Positions 17,582 to 26,891 of a stretch of 64,000 nucleotides of DNA are shown here, in pieces. This stretch comes from Thecamonas trahens ATCC 50062 (lineage: Eukaryota > Apusozoa > Apusomonadida > Apusomonadidae), in NCBI RefSeq assembly GCF_000142905.1, contig NW_013657652.1:251407-315406 (forward strand), in the 5' to 3' direction. The notes below the pieces were generated by a model. The model saw nothing but the letters and a program-made list of their open reading frames with translations, had not been told where the DNA came from and did no database searches. The stretch's first letter is position 1. Each line of letters starts with the position of its first letter. The position numbers and the translations under genes were made by a program.

Positions 17582-20500
17582 ATGAGCTTCTTCTCGCTCG
17601 ATCCGGGCCTCGGCCGTGGAGGCAAGGACAAGCTGCTCGCCTCCAAGCGCCAGTACGTCGCGACCTTCCATTCTCTAACCCCCCCCCCCTCCCCCCCCTC
17701 CCCCCCNNNNNNNNNNNNNNNNNNNNNNNNNNNNNNNNNNNNNNNNNNNNNNNNNNNNNNNNNNNNNNNNNNNNNNNNNNNNNNNNNNNNNNNNNNNNNN
17801 NNNNNNAACCCCCGTCCTCCCCTTAGCTCACCATCACCACGACCCGGACCCGGTGTGTCTACAGAGCTCGCAAGGAACGGGCCCAGAAGCGCAGAGAGCA
17901 CGAGGCTGCCACGCGCATTGTCGCCTTTCTGCGGCTGACGGCCGAGCTCGGCGCCGCACGCGACGCCGCCGCTGCCGAGCTGGCCCACACGCTCGCCGAG
18001 CTGGCCGAGAGCTCGATGCCGCCCCCGCAGGTGCTCTTCCGGGCGCTGGGCGCATTTGCTTTGGCGGCAGGCGCGTCAGGCGAACGCGTGGCGCCGTACG
18101 CCCACATCCTTGCCCTCAAGGTCGTCAAGTCTATGACCCTTCCCCGACCCGAGGTCTCGCTCGCGAGCTACGCGCTCGATGACACCACGCGCGACCTGCT
18201 CTTTGCCCGCCTCGCCTGTCTCGCGCGTTGGGTGGTAGCTACGTTGCATAGTCTTGATCCGAAGTGTTCGGGTGTCCAGGCCATCCTCACCCTCGCACGG
18301 CTCTGCGAGAGCGCGCCGCTGCTCGCTGACACCTCGGCTGATTTGCGCGCGGCCTGTGGCCGCCTCGCTGCCGCTTTTGTAGCTGCGCCAGCCTTTCCGG
18401 CGCTTGTTGGCAAGTCGCTGGCAGAGCTGACTGAGCTGCACCCGGCGGGGCTTCTTGCCAGCGACGAGCTTTCGCTGGAGGCTGTGTTGGCGGCGCCAGT
18501 GACATCGCTCTACACCCCAGTGTCGGCCGTTCAACTGCCGCTCTCCATCGGGCTCGGTGTTCTCGCCTGGTCGTGGGCCTACCCACTCTCAGCGGCAGAT
18601 CAAGAGGCTGGGGCCGTCCTGCTTGCCACACACGTGCTCGCGGTGCCTGCGCTGACCGCGCGGCTCCCACCGGCACTCACCAACCACATCTCGAGCCTTG
18701 TCGCCGCCGACGGTGGGGCCAAATTGGCAGTCCTAGGCTCGCCGACTTGCCGAGATGCGCTGCATGCTGCGCTGGCGCGCGCCCCGGCCTCGGCTGGTGC
18801 GCAGCATCTCGTCGCCAACTTGGCGGCTCTGCTCTCGGCCGAGACGCTGGCGGGCCTATCGGCTGATGGCCTCGGTGGCTACCTCACACTCACACACGGT
18901 CTTGTTGCCAGCGTCCGTGCCGACCTCTTCCCGACCGCCCGAACGCTCAAGCCTCTCCGCCCACGCACCCGTGGGACCAGCTCTAACTCTGATTCCGACT
19001 CTGACTCAGACAACGGCGCGGGGCCGTCCGAGCTGGCACCGATGGAGGTGATCAGCGGTAGCGAGTCGACACTGGCAGCGCTGGCGCCGGTCGATCTTCT
19101 CGACGCAGCCGTCCTCCACGCACTCCTCTCCCCAGCGCACGTCCAGGCACTCATTGAGGCCGCTGGTGCAGCCAAGACCATGTCGCAGCTGGCAGTGTGG
19201 ATTGTGGCGTTTGTTCGCCTCTGGCCTGACGACCGCATCGCGCTCCTGCACACGCTCTGCTTCTCGGCGCCGCTCATCCCGCAGCTGTGGGAGCTCATCA
19301 CCCACGCCACGCCGGCTGTGCCAGCGACGCTGGCTGACTACGCGGCACAGGTGTGCGGTGGCGCGGCTGTTGGCGATGCGTTCCAGCCGCTCTTCCCGCT
19401 CCTCTTGTTTCTTTGCGAGCTTGTGCACTTTGCGCTGCTGAGCGTCGACGATGAGGCTTTTGCGGACGAGCGCTTTGCGGCAACGCTGTTGTCGACTCGG
19501 CAGACACTGGAGCTTGCAGGCAGTCTCAAACTTGTCCTCTTCCATAAGCTGCTCAACTCGAGCGGGAAGCCCAGCAGTGACGCCGAGGTGGCGGCTCTCG
19601 AGGTCGGTTCCAAGGTGCTGGACGACCTTGTGCGGCGCGACTCGCGGATCCACTTTACGTCGAGCGACGGCGGATTCTGGACGGCGGACACGCTCTCTCG
19701 CGGCGCGTTTGCGGCCCAGTTTGTACAGGAGCACGCCTCAGCCGACGAAGCCGAGCCATGGGCGCGTCTGTTTCGCACAAGCGCCAGCACTAGCACTGCG
19801 CTCGACTATGTCAAACGGCCGGTCCGCGAGGTGCTGAGCAACCCACGAGTCGGCGCCACCGAGGCACTGCTGTCGGTTATGCCGTACGCAGTCTCATTTG
19901 ATGACCGGGTCGTCGTTTTCCGACACCTCGTCCACGCCGACGCGATGTCACGGATTCCGCAACGGCACACGTTCTCCGTTCGACGCGACCATCTTGTGCA
20001 GGACGGCTACGACGGGTTTGCGCGGCTCGGAGATGGCGTCCGCGACGCGCTCAAGATCCAGTTTGTTGATGTCAACGGCGAGCTGGAGGCCGGAGTCGAC
20101 GGCGGCGGCCTGTTCAAGGAGTTTATGAACCACCTGGTCAAGGCGGCGTTTGATCCCAACTATGGGCTCTTCTGTGAGACGCCGACCTCGCATCGGCTCT
20201 ACCCGAACCCGCACTCGTCGTACTTTGCCGCCAACCACCTGGACCTGTTTTCATTCCTTGGCGCCGTTGTCGGCAAGGCGTTGTACGACGGGGTCCTTGT
20301 CGAGCTCCCGCTCGCCGACTTTTTCGTCCGCAAGATGCTGGGCTTTTCCAACCACGTCTACGACCTCGCCTCGCTCGATGCCGAGCTCCATGCTTCGCTG
20401 ATGAAGCTCAAGTACCATGAGCCGGCGTCAGAAGTCGCCGACTGGGGCATCACTTTTGAGCTCACCGACGCTGTCCCGCAGCTCGAGCTCAACACTTCGA

Positions 20501-21054
20501 TCGAGCTTGTGCCCAACGGAGCTAGTGTGGCGGTCGACGGCTCGAACCGGAGCAAGTATGTGTACCTTGTGGCGCAGTACAAGCTCAACAGCTCGATCGC
20601 GCGGCAAAGTGCGGCATTCATGGCTGGTATGGCCTCGGTCGTCCCGCAGACGTGGCTCACCATGTTTGCACCGCACGAGGTCCAGATGCTGCTCTCGGGC
20701 TCCGAGGCTGGCGTCGACGTCGCCGACTGGGCGGCCCACACCCAGTACTCGGGCGGGTACACACCGTCTTCGCCAACGGTCCTGGCCTTTTGGATGGTTG
20801 TTGCCGACATGACGCCCGAAGAGCAGTCAGACCTCCTCATGTTCGCCACCTCGTGCTCGCGGCCGCCTCTTCTCGGCTTTGGCGAGCTCCGGCCCAAGTT
20901 TTGCATTCACCGCGCAGGCACCGATACCTCGCGCCTGCCGACGGCGGCAACCTGCATGCACCTACTCAAGCTCCCCGACTACGGTGACGTCGAGCTGCTC
21001 CGCGCCAAGCTCTCGTACGCGGTCTCGACCAAGGCTGGCTTTGACCTCAGCTAA
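17582..21054 (+). CDS. UBE3C: HECT E3 ubiquitin ligase, UBE3C-like
   Basis: Exon 1 (17582-17652, MSFFSLDPGLGRGG...KR) is joined after a 212-nt intron (17653-17864) to one long exon; the junction gives KRQARKERAQKRREHEAATRI, an IQ-like basic helix typical of UBE3B/UBE3C N termini. The intron contains a 100-N assembly gap, so its true length is unknown. Total ~1086 aa. The HECT domain covers the last ~350 residues (VNGELEAGVDGGGLFKEFMN, YTPSSPTVLAFW, TSCSRPPLLGFGELRPKFCIH). The catalytic cysteine is in LPTAATCMHLLKLP (codon 20953-20955, residue ~1054). The C terminus AGFDLS matches UBE3C (AGFELS). UBE3C extends chains on proteasome-bound substrates. Its stop lies only 10 bp from the LRR gene stop on the other strand. 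Confidence 0.93.
17707..17806. other. Assembly gap of 100 Ns
   Basis: Exactly 100 Ns, the usual convention for a gap of unknown size. It is preceded by near-pure C sequence and lies within intron 1 of the HECT ligase gene, so a hard-to-sequence C-rich run is the probable cause. Confidence 0.98.
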
Positions 21055-21064
21055 ACGCCGCGCA

Positions 21065-22819
21065 TCAGCCGACCAGCCGAGGCCACTCTGAATCCCATTG
21101 GCTCCCGACCTCACCCCACGACATGAGCGTCTGCGGATTGCCCTCGCAATCGGTCTCGTGGTAAAAGATGATCCGCAGGGGCGGGTACGCTGCAAAGGTG
21201 GCCACCAGCTCGCGCATCTCGTCGTCGAGCACGTAGTCGCACCAGGAGACATCGAGCGCGACGAGGTCCTGCCAGCCTGTGCGGAGCGACGGGCCCATGC
21301 CGGCGAGCGTAACCTGCTTGCAGCCCTGCAGCGAGATAATGCGCATGCCCTGGCACCGCTGAACAAGCGCCGCGACGCCGACATCAGTCACCTCGTTTGC
21401 CCACGAGACGTCGAGCCGGGTGCATGACGGCGCTATCGAGGCGAGCACCTCGTCGGTCACGGCGCTCATCCGCGCCAGATCGAGGACAACAAGCTCTTGC
21501 GCTGCCGCCACCAGTGCAGTCAGTGCCGGCGATGTCACCTCTTCACAGCATCGCAGTCGCAGCATGCTAAGGTGCGGACAGCCGTGCGCGAGCGCGTCGA
21601 GCGCGGCGTCGTCGACCTCGCTCCATCCGAGATCAAGTTTCTCTAGCCGCGGCGAGACCGCAGCGATGGCTGCGACACCTTCCGAACATACGCTAGTGTT
21701 GGCCAGGCCGAGTGTTGTGAGGCAACCGCCGGCGGCAGCCATCTCGTCCGCCCAAGCCACCAGCCAGGCATCGTCGATCCATGCGATAGCGCGGAGCTCG
21801 AGAGCAGTGAGATGGGCGAGGGAGCTTGAAGCGAGTGGCGAGTCCGGCAAGAGCTGGACAAACGATGACGCCAGCGAGAGCGAGGAGAGCGGAGCGTGTG
21901 TGGCGGCGACAATGGCAGACGCACCGGCGACGTCAAGATAGCGAATGCCACCGAGCGAGAGCGAGGTGAGCGCCGGGGCGCGCTGCACCAGCTTGACGAT
22001 GGTGGCCACGTCACCGACAGGCTCGTCACAAACACAGTTGATGGCGTCGGTCAGTTCGAGGCCGCACAGTGAGAGGCACTCCAGCTGGCGGACGACACGG
22101 GCGATTGCACTGTCGGGCGCGCGCTCCAGCCGCGACACCAGTAGCGAGGCCAGACTTACATCGGCCGAATATCCGAGATCGAGTGCCACGAGATGGGGCG
22201 CGAGCTTGAGGAGCGCTGCCAGCTGGTCTTCGGCTAAATCCGAGCAGTAGTACAAGCGGAGCGAGCGGAGTGCCGTCAGCGGCGTGTCAGTAGCAGCAGC
22301 AGCAGCAGCAGCATGAAAGAGAGCGGGACCCAAGTCTGAGAACGAGATGTCGAGCGAGACGAGGCCTGGCGCAGCCGGCGACGCCAGAATCGCGGCTAAA
22401 ACACGGCCAACACCGCCATGAGTCGCGTCAATGTTGGCGAGCGAGAGATGCGCGACGCTGCGGAGCGAGAGCAGCGCATCGGCGAGGCGCGGCGCAGCGG
22501 CCGTCGCAGGGTTCGGCGACGGCGCGCCCGAGTACATCCACGTTGTTGTGGCGGCGTGCGAAGCTGCAGTGAGTGGCGCATCAAGAAGGTGCGGCGTTAT
22601 GACCAGAGACTGCAGCGGGAGCGCGGTGGCGATCACAGCCTCGAGCAGCGGCAGAGAGAGCACGCGGCGCGCGGCAGCCCACTCGACAAGACGGGCGGCG
22701 ACGTCCGCGGTGAGCGCCCCGGGGACGGCCATAGCGGTAGCCATAGACCGCGAAGCTGGGCCACCCTCCCGAAAGGTGGCGGCGATGGCAGCCATAGCTG
22801 CGTCCTGGAGGCATGCCAT
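21065..22819 (-). CDS. Leucine-rich repeat protein (FBXL/AMN1-type LRRs)
   Basis: A single exon encoding 584 aa from ATG 22819 (MACLQDAAMAAIAATF); the open frame continues upstream to 22930, but that part is Pro-rich and non-coding in appearance. From ~residue 120 to 560 the protein has cysteine-containing-type LRRs (LSLANIDATHGG, LVSLDISFSDLG, LRSLRLYYCSDLAEDQL, LEKLDLGWSEVDDAAL, LSMLRLRCCEEVTSPAL, LDVSWANEVTDVGV, IISLQGCKQVT). Such repeats form a horseshoe and are typical of F-box/SCF substrate receptors and RNI-like scaffolds. I cannot see a convincing F-box at the N terminus, so SCF membership is unproven. The end (HETDCEGNPQTLMSWGEVG) is outside the repeats. Confidence 0.85.
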   Translation of the reverse strand: MACLQDAAMAAIAATFREGGPASRSMATAMAVPGALTADVAARLVEWAAARRVLSLPLLEAVIATALPLQSLVITPHLLDAPLTAASHAATTTWMYSGAPSPNPATAAAPRLADALLSLRSVAHLSLANIDATHGGVGRVLAAILASPAAPGLVSLDISFSDLGPALFHAAAAAAATDTPLTALRSLRLYYCSDLAEDQLAALLKLAPHLVALDLGYSADVSLASLLVSRLERAPDSAIARVVRQLECLSLCGLELTDAINCVCDEPVGDVATIVKLVQRAPALTSLSLGGIRYLDVAGASAIVAATHAPLSSLSLASSFVQLLPDSPLASSSLAHLTALELRAIAWIDDAWLVAWADEMAAAGGCLTTLGLANTSVCSEGVAAIAAVSPRLEKLDLGWSEVDDAALDALAHGCPHLSMLRLRCCEEVTSPALTALVAAAQELVVLDLARMSAVTDEVLASIAPSCTRLDVSWANEVTDVGVAALVQRCQGMRIISLQGCKQVTLAGMGPSLRTGWQDLVALDVSWCDYVLDDEMRELVATFAAYPPLRIIFYHETDCEGNPQTLMSWGEVGSQWDSEWPRLVG

Positions 22820-23039
22820 GTGTCCGGAGGAGTGGTGAGGGGTGTGGGCAGGAGGGCTGGAGGGGTGGGCTGGAAGGAATGGAGGAAGGAATGGCTGTCG
22901 GAGGACAGGCGGCCGACACTTGCGCGACACAGCGTCGTACCCGCACCGACCACATTACACCGTACCGCACCGCACCCACACTCCGGGCTCCACCGTCTCC
23001 TCCTCTCCTCCCCCTCCCCCCCTCCCCCCTCCTCCACAC

Positions 23040-24356
23040 ATGCCCAGAGTGGTCGACAAGGCGCGCCAGGCGCACAAGCTGGCGAGCCATTACGCGGCAC
23101 TGGCTGGGAAGGCAAAGACAGAGGGCGAAGAGGTGGCTGGTCAGGTGGCGGCACGCAACGCTCCGCTCCACGATGTCTTCTCCCGGCTCTCTCAAGGCAC
23201 ACAGGCCGTGCTCCACGTCATGATCCACTACGGGCACTCGGTCGGCGACATGGAGGCGACGCTGGCCACCTTTGCCGAACTCGTCACCACCATCCGTGGC
23301 GAGTTGGAGACCGTACTGCAGGATCTGGCGGCGACCAAGCTGGAGGACGGCCACACAGCCGGGCCTGGCCTCGCCTCGCTCTTCGACTTTGTCGACTCGG
23401 ACTCGGTCTATGGCTTGCTCGGCGATCTGGACGTTCACTTTGCACACTTGCGCCGGCTGTATGTCTTTCTCAAGCAGAACCTGCGGGTGGTGCAGGGCAA
23501 GCACGTCTCGTGCGTCCGAGCCCTGGAGGATTCGTACACGCGCTGGGCCACCGAGTACCCGCGCAAGACCGGGCCCGAGATGCGGACGCTGCTGGCCGCC
23601 ATGGACGCGGCTGCGGCGACGCTTGCGGCCGGCGAGCTCACCGTCAACGAGCACCTCGCCGCCGTCTCTGCGCCCGATGCCCCGCTGACCGGCGACGCCG
23701 CCAAGGCCTCGCACGCCAAGGTCTCCGAAACCGTTCTTGCCATGTACGAGGCCCACCACACGGTGCTCTCAGCCAAGGCCTCGCTTGAGCGCATTCACGC
23801 TTCACAGGCCTCGGTCTTCACTGCAGGGGTCGAGCTCGCCGCCGCCCTGGTCGACCTCGAGCCTGAGCTCGCCTCCAAAATCGCGCTGCTCGACAATCTC
23901 GAGTTTCAGTTCTCGGACGGTCTGCAGAAGCTCATCGCCACTTACTCTGAGCTGCACCATCTCACGGCATGGTACACCGCCTTTGCCGAGGCCTACGCCG
24001 AGCTCGGGACCGAGGCGCTACGAAGGCACGCTGCGCACACCCGCCTTCACGACTACATCGCCTCTGTCAACACCACCCTCGCTGCCATGGCCACCGAGGA
24101 GCGGGAAGCGCGCGCGCTATTTTTCGAGAACTACGGCCGCTTCCTTCCTTCGGCGCTCTACACCCACACCGATGAGCCGCAGTGGGGCGTGGTCCAGCTC
24201 ACCGCGCCTTTGCCGAACCCCGGAGCCGCCAGCGTCACCGAGCCAAGCGATCAGATCGCCAGTGAGCCTGGCAAGGGTGGTCTTGCACTCGCGTCTGCAC
24301 TCGACCCCGCCGCTGCCGCTGCGACTCTCGTTGCTGCACCAGCATTGTCCGAGTGA
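23040..24356 (+). CDS. Atg17-like autophagy scaffold
   Basis: A single exon encoding 438 aa, almost entirely alpha-helical, close to yeast Atg17 (417 aa). Residues ~40-60 (VFSRLSQGTQAVLHVMIHYGHSVGDM) and especially the C-terminal region (YSELHHLTAWYTAFAEAY... followed by EREARALFFENYGRFLPSALY) match the Atg17/Atg11/FIP200 helical domain, whose end carries a conserved YG-x-x-LP signature. Atg17 proteins scaffold the Atg1/ULK1 kinase complex at the start of autophagosome formation. The last ~60 residues are low-complexity Ala/Pro/Ser. Remote homology makes this a family-level call; other long-helix proteins are possible. The TGA overlaps an AATAAA (24356-24361). Confidence 0.6.
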   Translation: MPRVVDKARQAHKLASHYAALAGKAKTEGEEVAGQVAARNAPLHDVFSRLSQGTQAVLHVMIHYGHSVGDMEATLATFAELVTTIRGELETVLQDLAATKLEDGHTAGPGLASLFDFVDSDSVYGLLGDLDVHFAHLRRLYVFLKQNLRVVQGKHVSCVRALEDSYTRWATEYPRKTGPEMRTLLAAMDAAAATLAAGELTVNEHLAAVSAPDAPLTGDAAKASHAKVSETVLAMYEAHHTVLSAKASLERIHASQASVFTAGVELAAALVDLEPELASKIALLDNLEFQFSDGLQKLIATYSELHHLTAWYTAFAEAYAELGTEALRRHAAHTRLHDYIASVNTTLAAMATEEREARALFFENYGRFLPSALYTHTDEPQWGVVQLTAPLPNPGAASVTEPSDQIASEPGKGGLALASALDPAAAAATLVAAPALSE

Positions 24357-24361
24357 ATAAA
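24356..24361 (+). terminator. AATAAA poly(A) signal overlapping the Atg17-like stop codon
   Basis: The last base of the TGA (24354-24356) is the first base of AATAAA. The next gene starts 125 bp further on, so cleavage must occur within a very short interval. Confidence 0.45.
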
Positions 24362-24486
24362 GTGATTTCTGCATCGTGGCGCGGCAGACGGCCGAGTGCG
24401 GGTGGAGAGAGCCACCGAGAGCCGAGTGCGGACGGGAGTCGGCGACCGGGCGACGGCGGAACGGCACATTTGTCGCTGAGACCAAC

Positions 24487-25116
24487 ATGAACGCCTTGAG
24501 CATTGCGCGCAACATGCTCCGCAAGGGGCTGCCCCGCTCGCTCAAGGAGCTGTACTACTCAGGCACGGTCAAGGGAGGACGCTTTGTGGGCAAGGACCAG
24601 TTCGGTAACGAGTACTACGAGGACCTGGAGGACTTGTATGGTAGGTACCACCGCAGCGCGAGGGCACTTGCCGCCCTGCCCACCCATGGCCTCCCCTCCA
24701 CCCCCGCCTCGACCCGCAGCCACCGCCCCTCCCCCCTCCCCTCCGCTCTCTCCCCTCCGCTCTCTCCCCACGGGCGAAGCATGCCCGCCAAAGATGTCGA
24801 CTCACTGCGTGTACCGAGTGTGGGTGTAGGCAAGAACCGCTACGTGCTGTACGGCAACCCGGCCGAGATGGAGGCGACAGCGGTGCCGGCCGAGTGGCAC
24901 TCGTGGATGTGCCAGATGAAGGACACGCCGCCGTCGGCTGGCGCGGTTGTCGAGCGCAAGTTCTTCGAGGCCGAGCACACGCCCAACGGGACTGGCACTG
25001 CCACCTCGTACACGGCCACCAACTCGCTCGATGGCGTCAAGAACGACACCGTCGAGGTCTGGCGCAAGGACTCTCCCACCGAGATCAAGCCGCGCGAGTA
25101 CCCGGCCCACTTCTGA
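24487..25116 (+). CDS. NDUFA12: NADH:ubiquinone oxidoreductase subunit NDUFA12 (B17.2)
   Basis: Two exons (24487-24640 and 24830-25116; intron 189 nt, GTAGG...GTAG, phase 1) encode 146 aa, matching the 145 aa of human NDUFA12. The intron length is a multiple of three, so an unspliced reading stays open. Family sequence is clear: GTVKGGRFVGKDQFGNEYYED, then after the splice KNRYVLYG, VPAEWHSWMCQMKDTPPS, and the C-terminal region ending KPREYPAHF. It is an accessory subunit of mitochondrial complex I on the matrix side. The bacterial-type ancestor and the paralogous assembly factor NDUFAF2 share the fold, but the length and ending favour NDUFA12. Confidence 0.93.
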   Translation: MNALSIARNMLRKGLPRSLKELYYSGTVKGGRFVGKDQFGNEYYEDLEDLYGRYHRSARALAALPTHGLPSTPASTRSHRPSPLPSALSPPLSPHGRSMPAKDVDSLRVPSVGVGKNRYVLYGNPAEMEATAVPAEWHSWMCQMKDTPPSAGAVVERKFFEAEHTPNGTGTATSYTATNSLDGVKNDTVEVWRKDSPTEIKPREYPAHF

Positions 25117-25229
25117 CTTGCCCCCCGAGCTCCATCGCGTCTCGTCCGCCTCGTCTGTCACCCGCCTCTATGATGGATGATCATAAAGTTGCTTCCGCTG
25201 CGGGGATCTGGCCTGTCTACATTTGTGTT

Positions 25230-26312
25230 CTATCTATCCCCCTTGCGGTTTGCCGCCTTGAGCTTGGCCTTTGCTGCCTTGGGCTTGGCCTGTGCCGTCT
25301 TGGGCTTGGACTTGGCTTTGCTCCGCGACTCGATGCCGCGGACCCTGCCCTTGCCCAGCGTGGCGCGCATCGCGCTCGGCACCTTGTGTTGGGTGGCGTC
25401 AAACCAGACGGTGCGTGCAGCCTTGTCACGTACGCTCTCCAGCTTACCGTAGGCCGTCAGCCACGCAGCAAACGCGCCTTCTTTCGCCTTGGCCGGCTCG
25501 TACGCCTCGGCAAGCTGCATGACCTCGTGCGGGATAGAGGCGACGAGCTTGAGCATCTGCCCGCCCTGCGGCAGCTCCAGCGCTTCGTCGAGGGTGATGA
25601 ACGGCGAGAGACCGGCGCGGTGCATGATCTCGGCGCGCAAGTAGTTGCCGATGCCGTTAAAGTACCGCTGGTTGAGCAGCGCGTCGCAGAGCATCTTGCC
25701 AAATGCTGCGGTCCCGCGGCCGCGCTCTATGTTCGCCGCAAAGGCGGCGGGCTCGCGAAGCGGATCAGGCCCGCGCCCGGCGGTCCATGTGGCCTTGGCC
25801 TCACCGGCGGCGTGGCACCGCCACCGCGACAGCCGGCGCATATCCTCGAACACCAGGACCGAGCCATCGTCCCCCTCGAAACGCAGGTGCGCATGGCGCG
25901 GCATCTCCTCGCCCGGCTCAACAACCTTCCACGTCCCGGTCATGCCCATGCCGACCACCAGCACCAGACCATCCTTGCCGGATGCGGCGGCCAGTGCGGC
26001 AATCAGCTCGTCGCGCACACCCGCAGCGGCCAGCGCAGCCGTCGACGGTGCCGGCCCCAGCTCCGCCTCGGCTGCCGCCGTCGCCGCCACTACCTTGCCT
26101 AGCAGCGAGCGCGTCGGTGCGGCAGCAAGCAGCAGTTCCTTGCCGCGTGAGACAGCGGCTACGACGCAGCCGGACGCCGTGCCCGGCCGCAGCGGCAAGA
26201 GCGGCGCAGGCGACTTGTGGACCGGCGACTTGGTCAGCGCCACCACTCGGGTCCGCACCGCCCACCGGTTGATGGTCTGCGACATGGCGTAGATCTCGGC
26301 ATGCTCCGGCAT
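25230..26312 (-). CDS. Fpg/Nei-type DNA glycosylase, NEIL1-like
   Basis: A single exon encoding 360 aa from ATG 26312, giving MPEHAEIYAMSQTIN. After Met removal this exposes the catalytic Pro-Glu pair at the N terminus, which decides the start over the upstream open frame. The H2TH region is present (DALLNQRYFNGIGNYLRAEIMHRAGLSP, residues ~230-260), as is a phosphate-binding Lys region. There is no CxxC zinc finger; TVWFDATQHKVP sits where NEIL1 has its zincless finger. NEIL enzymes excise oxidised bases and nick the strand by beta,delta-elimination in base excision repair. The last ~50 residues are Lys/Ala repeats (KSKPKTAQAKPKAAKAK), likely DNA-binding or nuclear. TDP1, another DNA end-processing enzyme, is in the same window. 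Confidence 0.92.
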   Translation of the reverse strand: MPEHAEIYAMSQTINRWAVRTRVVALTKSPVHKSPAPLLPLRPGTASGCVVAAVSRGKELLLAAAPTRSLLGKVVAATAAAEAELGPAPSTAALAAAGVRDELIAALAAASGKDGLVLVVGMGMTGTWKVVEPGEEMPRHAHLRFEGDDGSVLVFEDMRRLSRWRCHAAGEAKATWTAGRGPDPLREPAAFAANIERGRGTAAFGKMLCDALLNQRYFNGIGNYLRAEIMHRAGLSPFITLDEALELPQGGQMLKLVASIPHEVMQLAEAYEPAKAKEGAFAAWLTAYGKLESVRDKAARTVWFDATQHKVPSAMRATLGKGRVRGIESRSKAKSKPKTAQAKPKAAKAKLKAANRKGDR

Positions 26313-26891
26313 GGCTCGGTGCGGCGACTCGTATCCCTCTTGCGGCGACTCGTGCCTACGACAGATGCTGGACACGATGGCTGTTCTCAGCCTTTGCCAC
26401 TGGTGGAGCAAAGCTGCTGGCAGCCGAGTCGGCGGACCTGTTGCTCTCGTCGTTCCGGCTCAAGTGCGGGCATAGATGCTCCGCCTTCCGCGGACGATGG
26501 TCACTCTGCACCGGCTACCCGGCGCCGACATGGGATAACTATTCGCTGGCGGTGTGCTTGCGGACAAGCGACCCGTCGGCTGATGTGGCGGCCTTTGGCT
26601 ACGATTCGCGGGCAGGCGTGCTCACCCAGCCCGCGCTGTGGTGGCGATCGACGGTCTGGTGCTGGTGGCGGCGGCGGCCGATGTTGCGGCCGTGCTGCCA
26701 GACTACCGCATCTTCATTGTCCCTGCTGGTAGTGACCAGCGACATGAGCTGGTTCAACCCGATCCTGATGCGGCCTCCCGACGCCCAGCCGCATGGCAGC
26801 CCCATGGCCGGCCACAACCTTCGCCTAGTTCCGGCTCGACATCATGGAGGACGTCACCGAGTCCCTCGCCCAGCACAGCGGTTGAGAGGGC
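26313..26891 (+). pseudogene. Coding-like stretch in changing frames, possible gene remnant
   Basis: Between the NEIL-type gene and the 2H protein, the plus strand shows peptide-like sequence that switches frame: AFATGGAKLLAAESADLLL in one frame to ~26640, AVVAIDGLVLVAAAADVAAV then VLPDYRIFIVPAG in the next to ~26740, DMSWFNPILMRPPDAQ to ~26820, and finally FRLDIMEDVTESLAQHSG-stop at ~26828-26884. Local codon usage resembles the neighbours (G/C at third positions). There is no good initiating ATG. It may be a decayed gene, a gene with several introns, or an artefact of several assembly indels. No family recognised. Confidence 0.3.

Noticed and set aside
17582-17864. Reading through intron 1 of the HECT gene as coding
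   Set aside because: The in-between sequence is poly-Pro from C runs plus the N gap; splicing restores a conserved basic helix.
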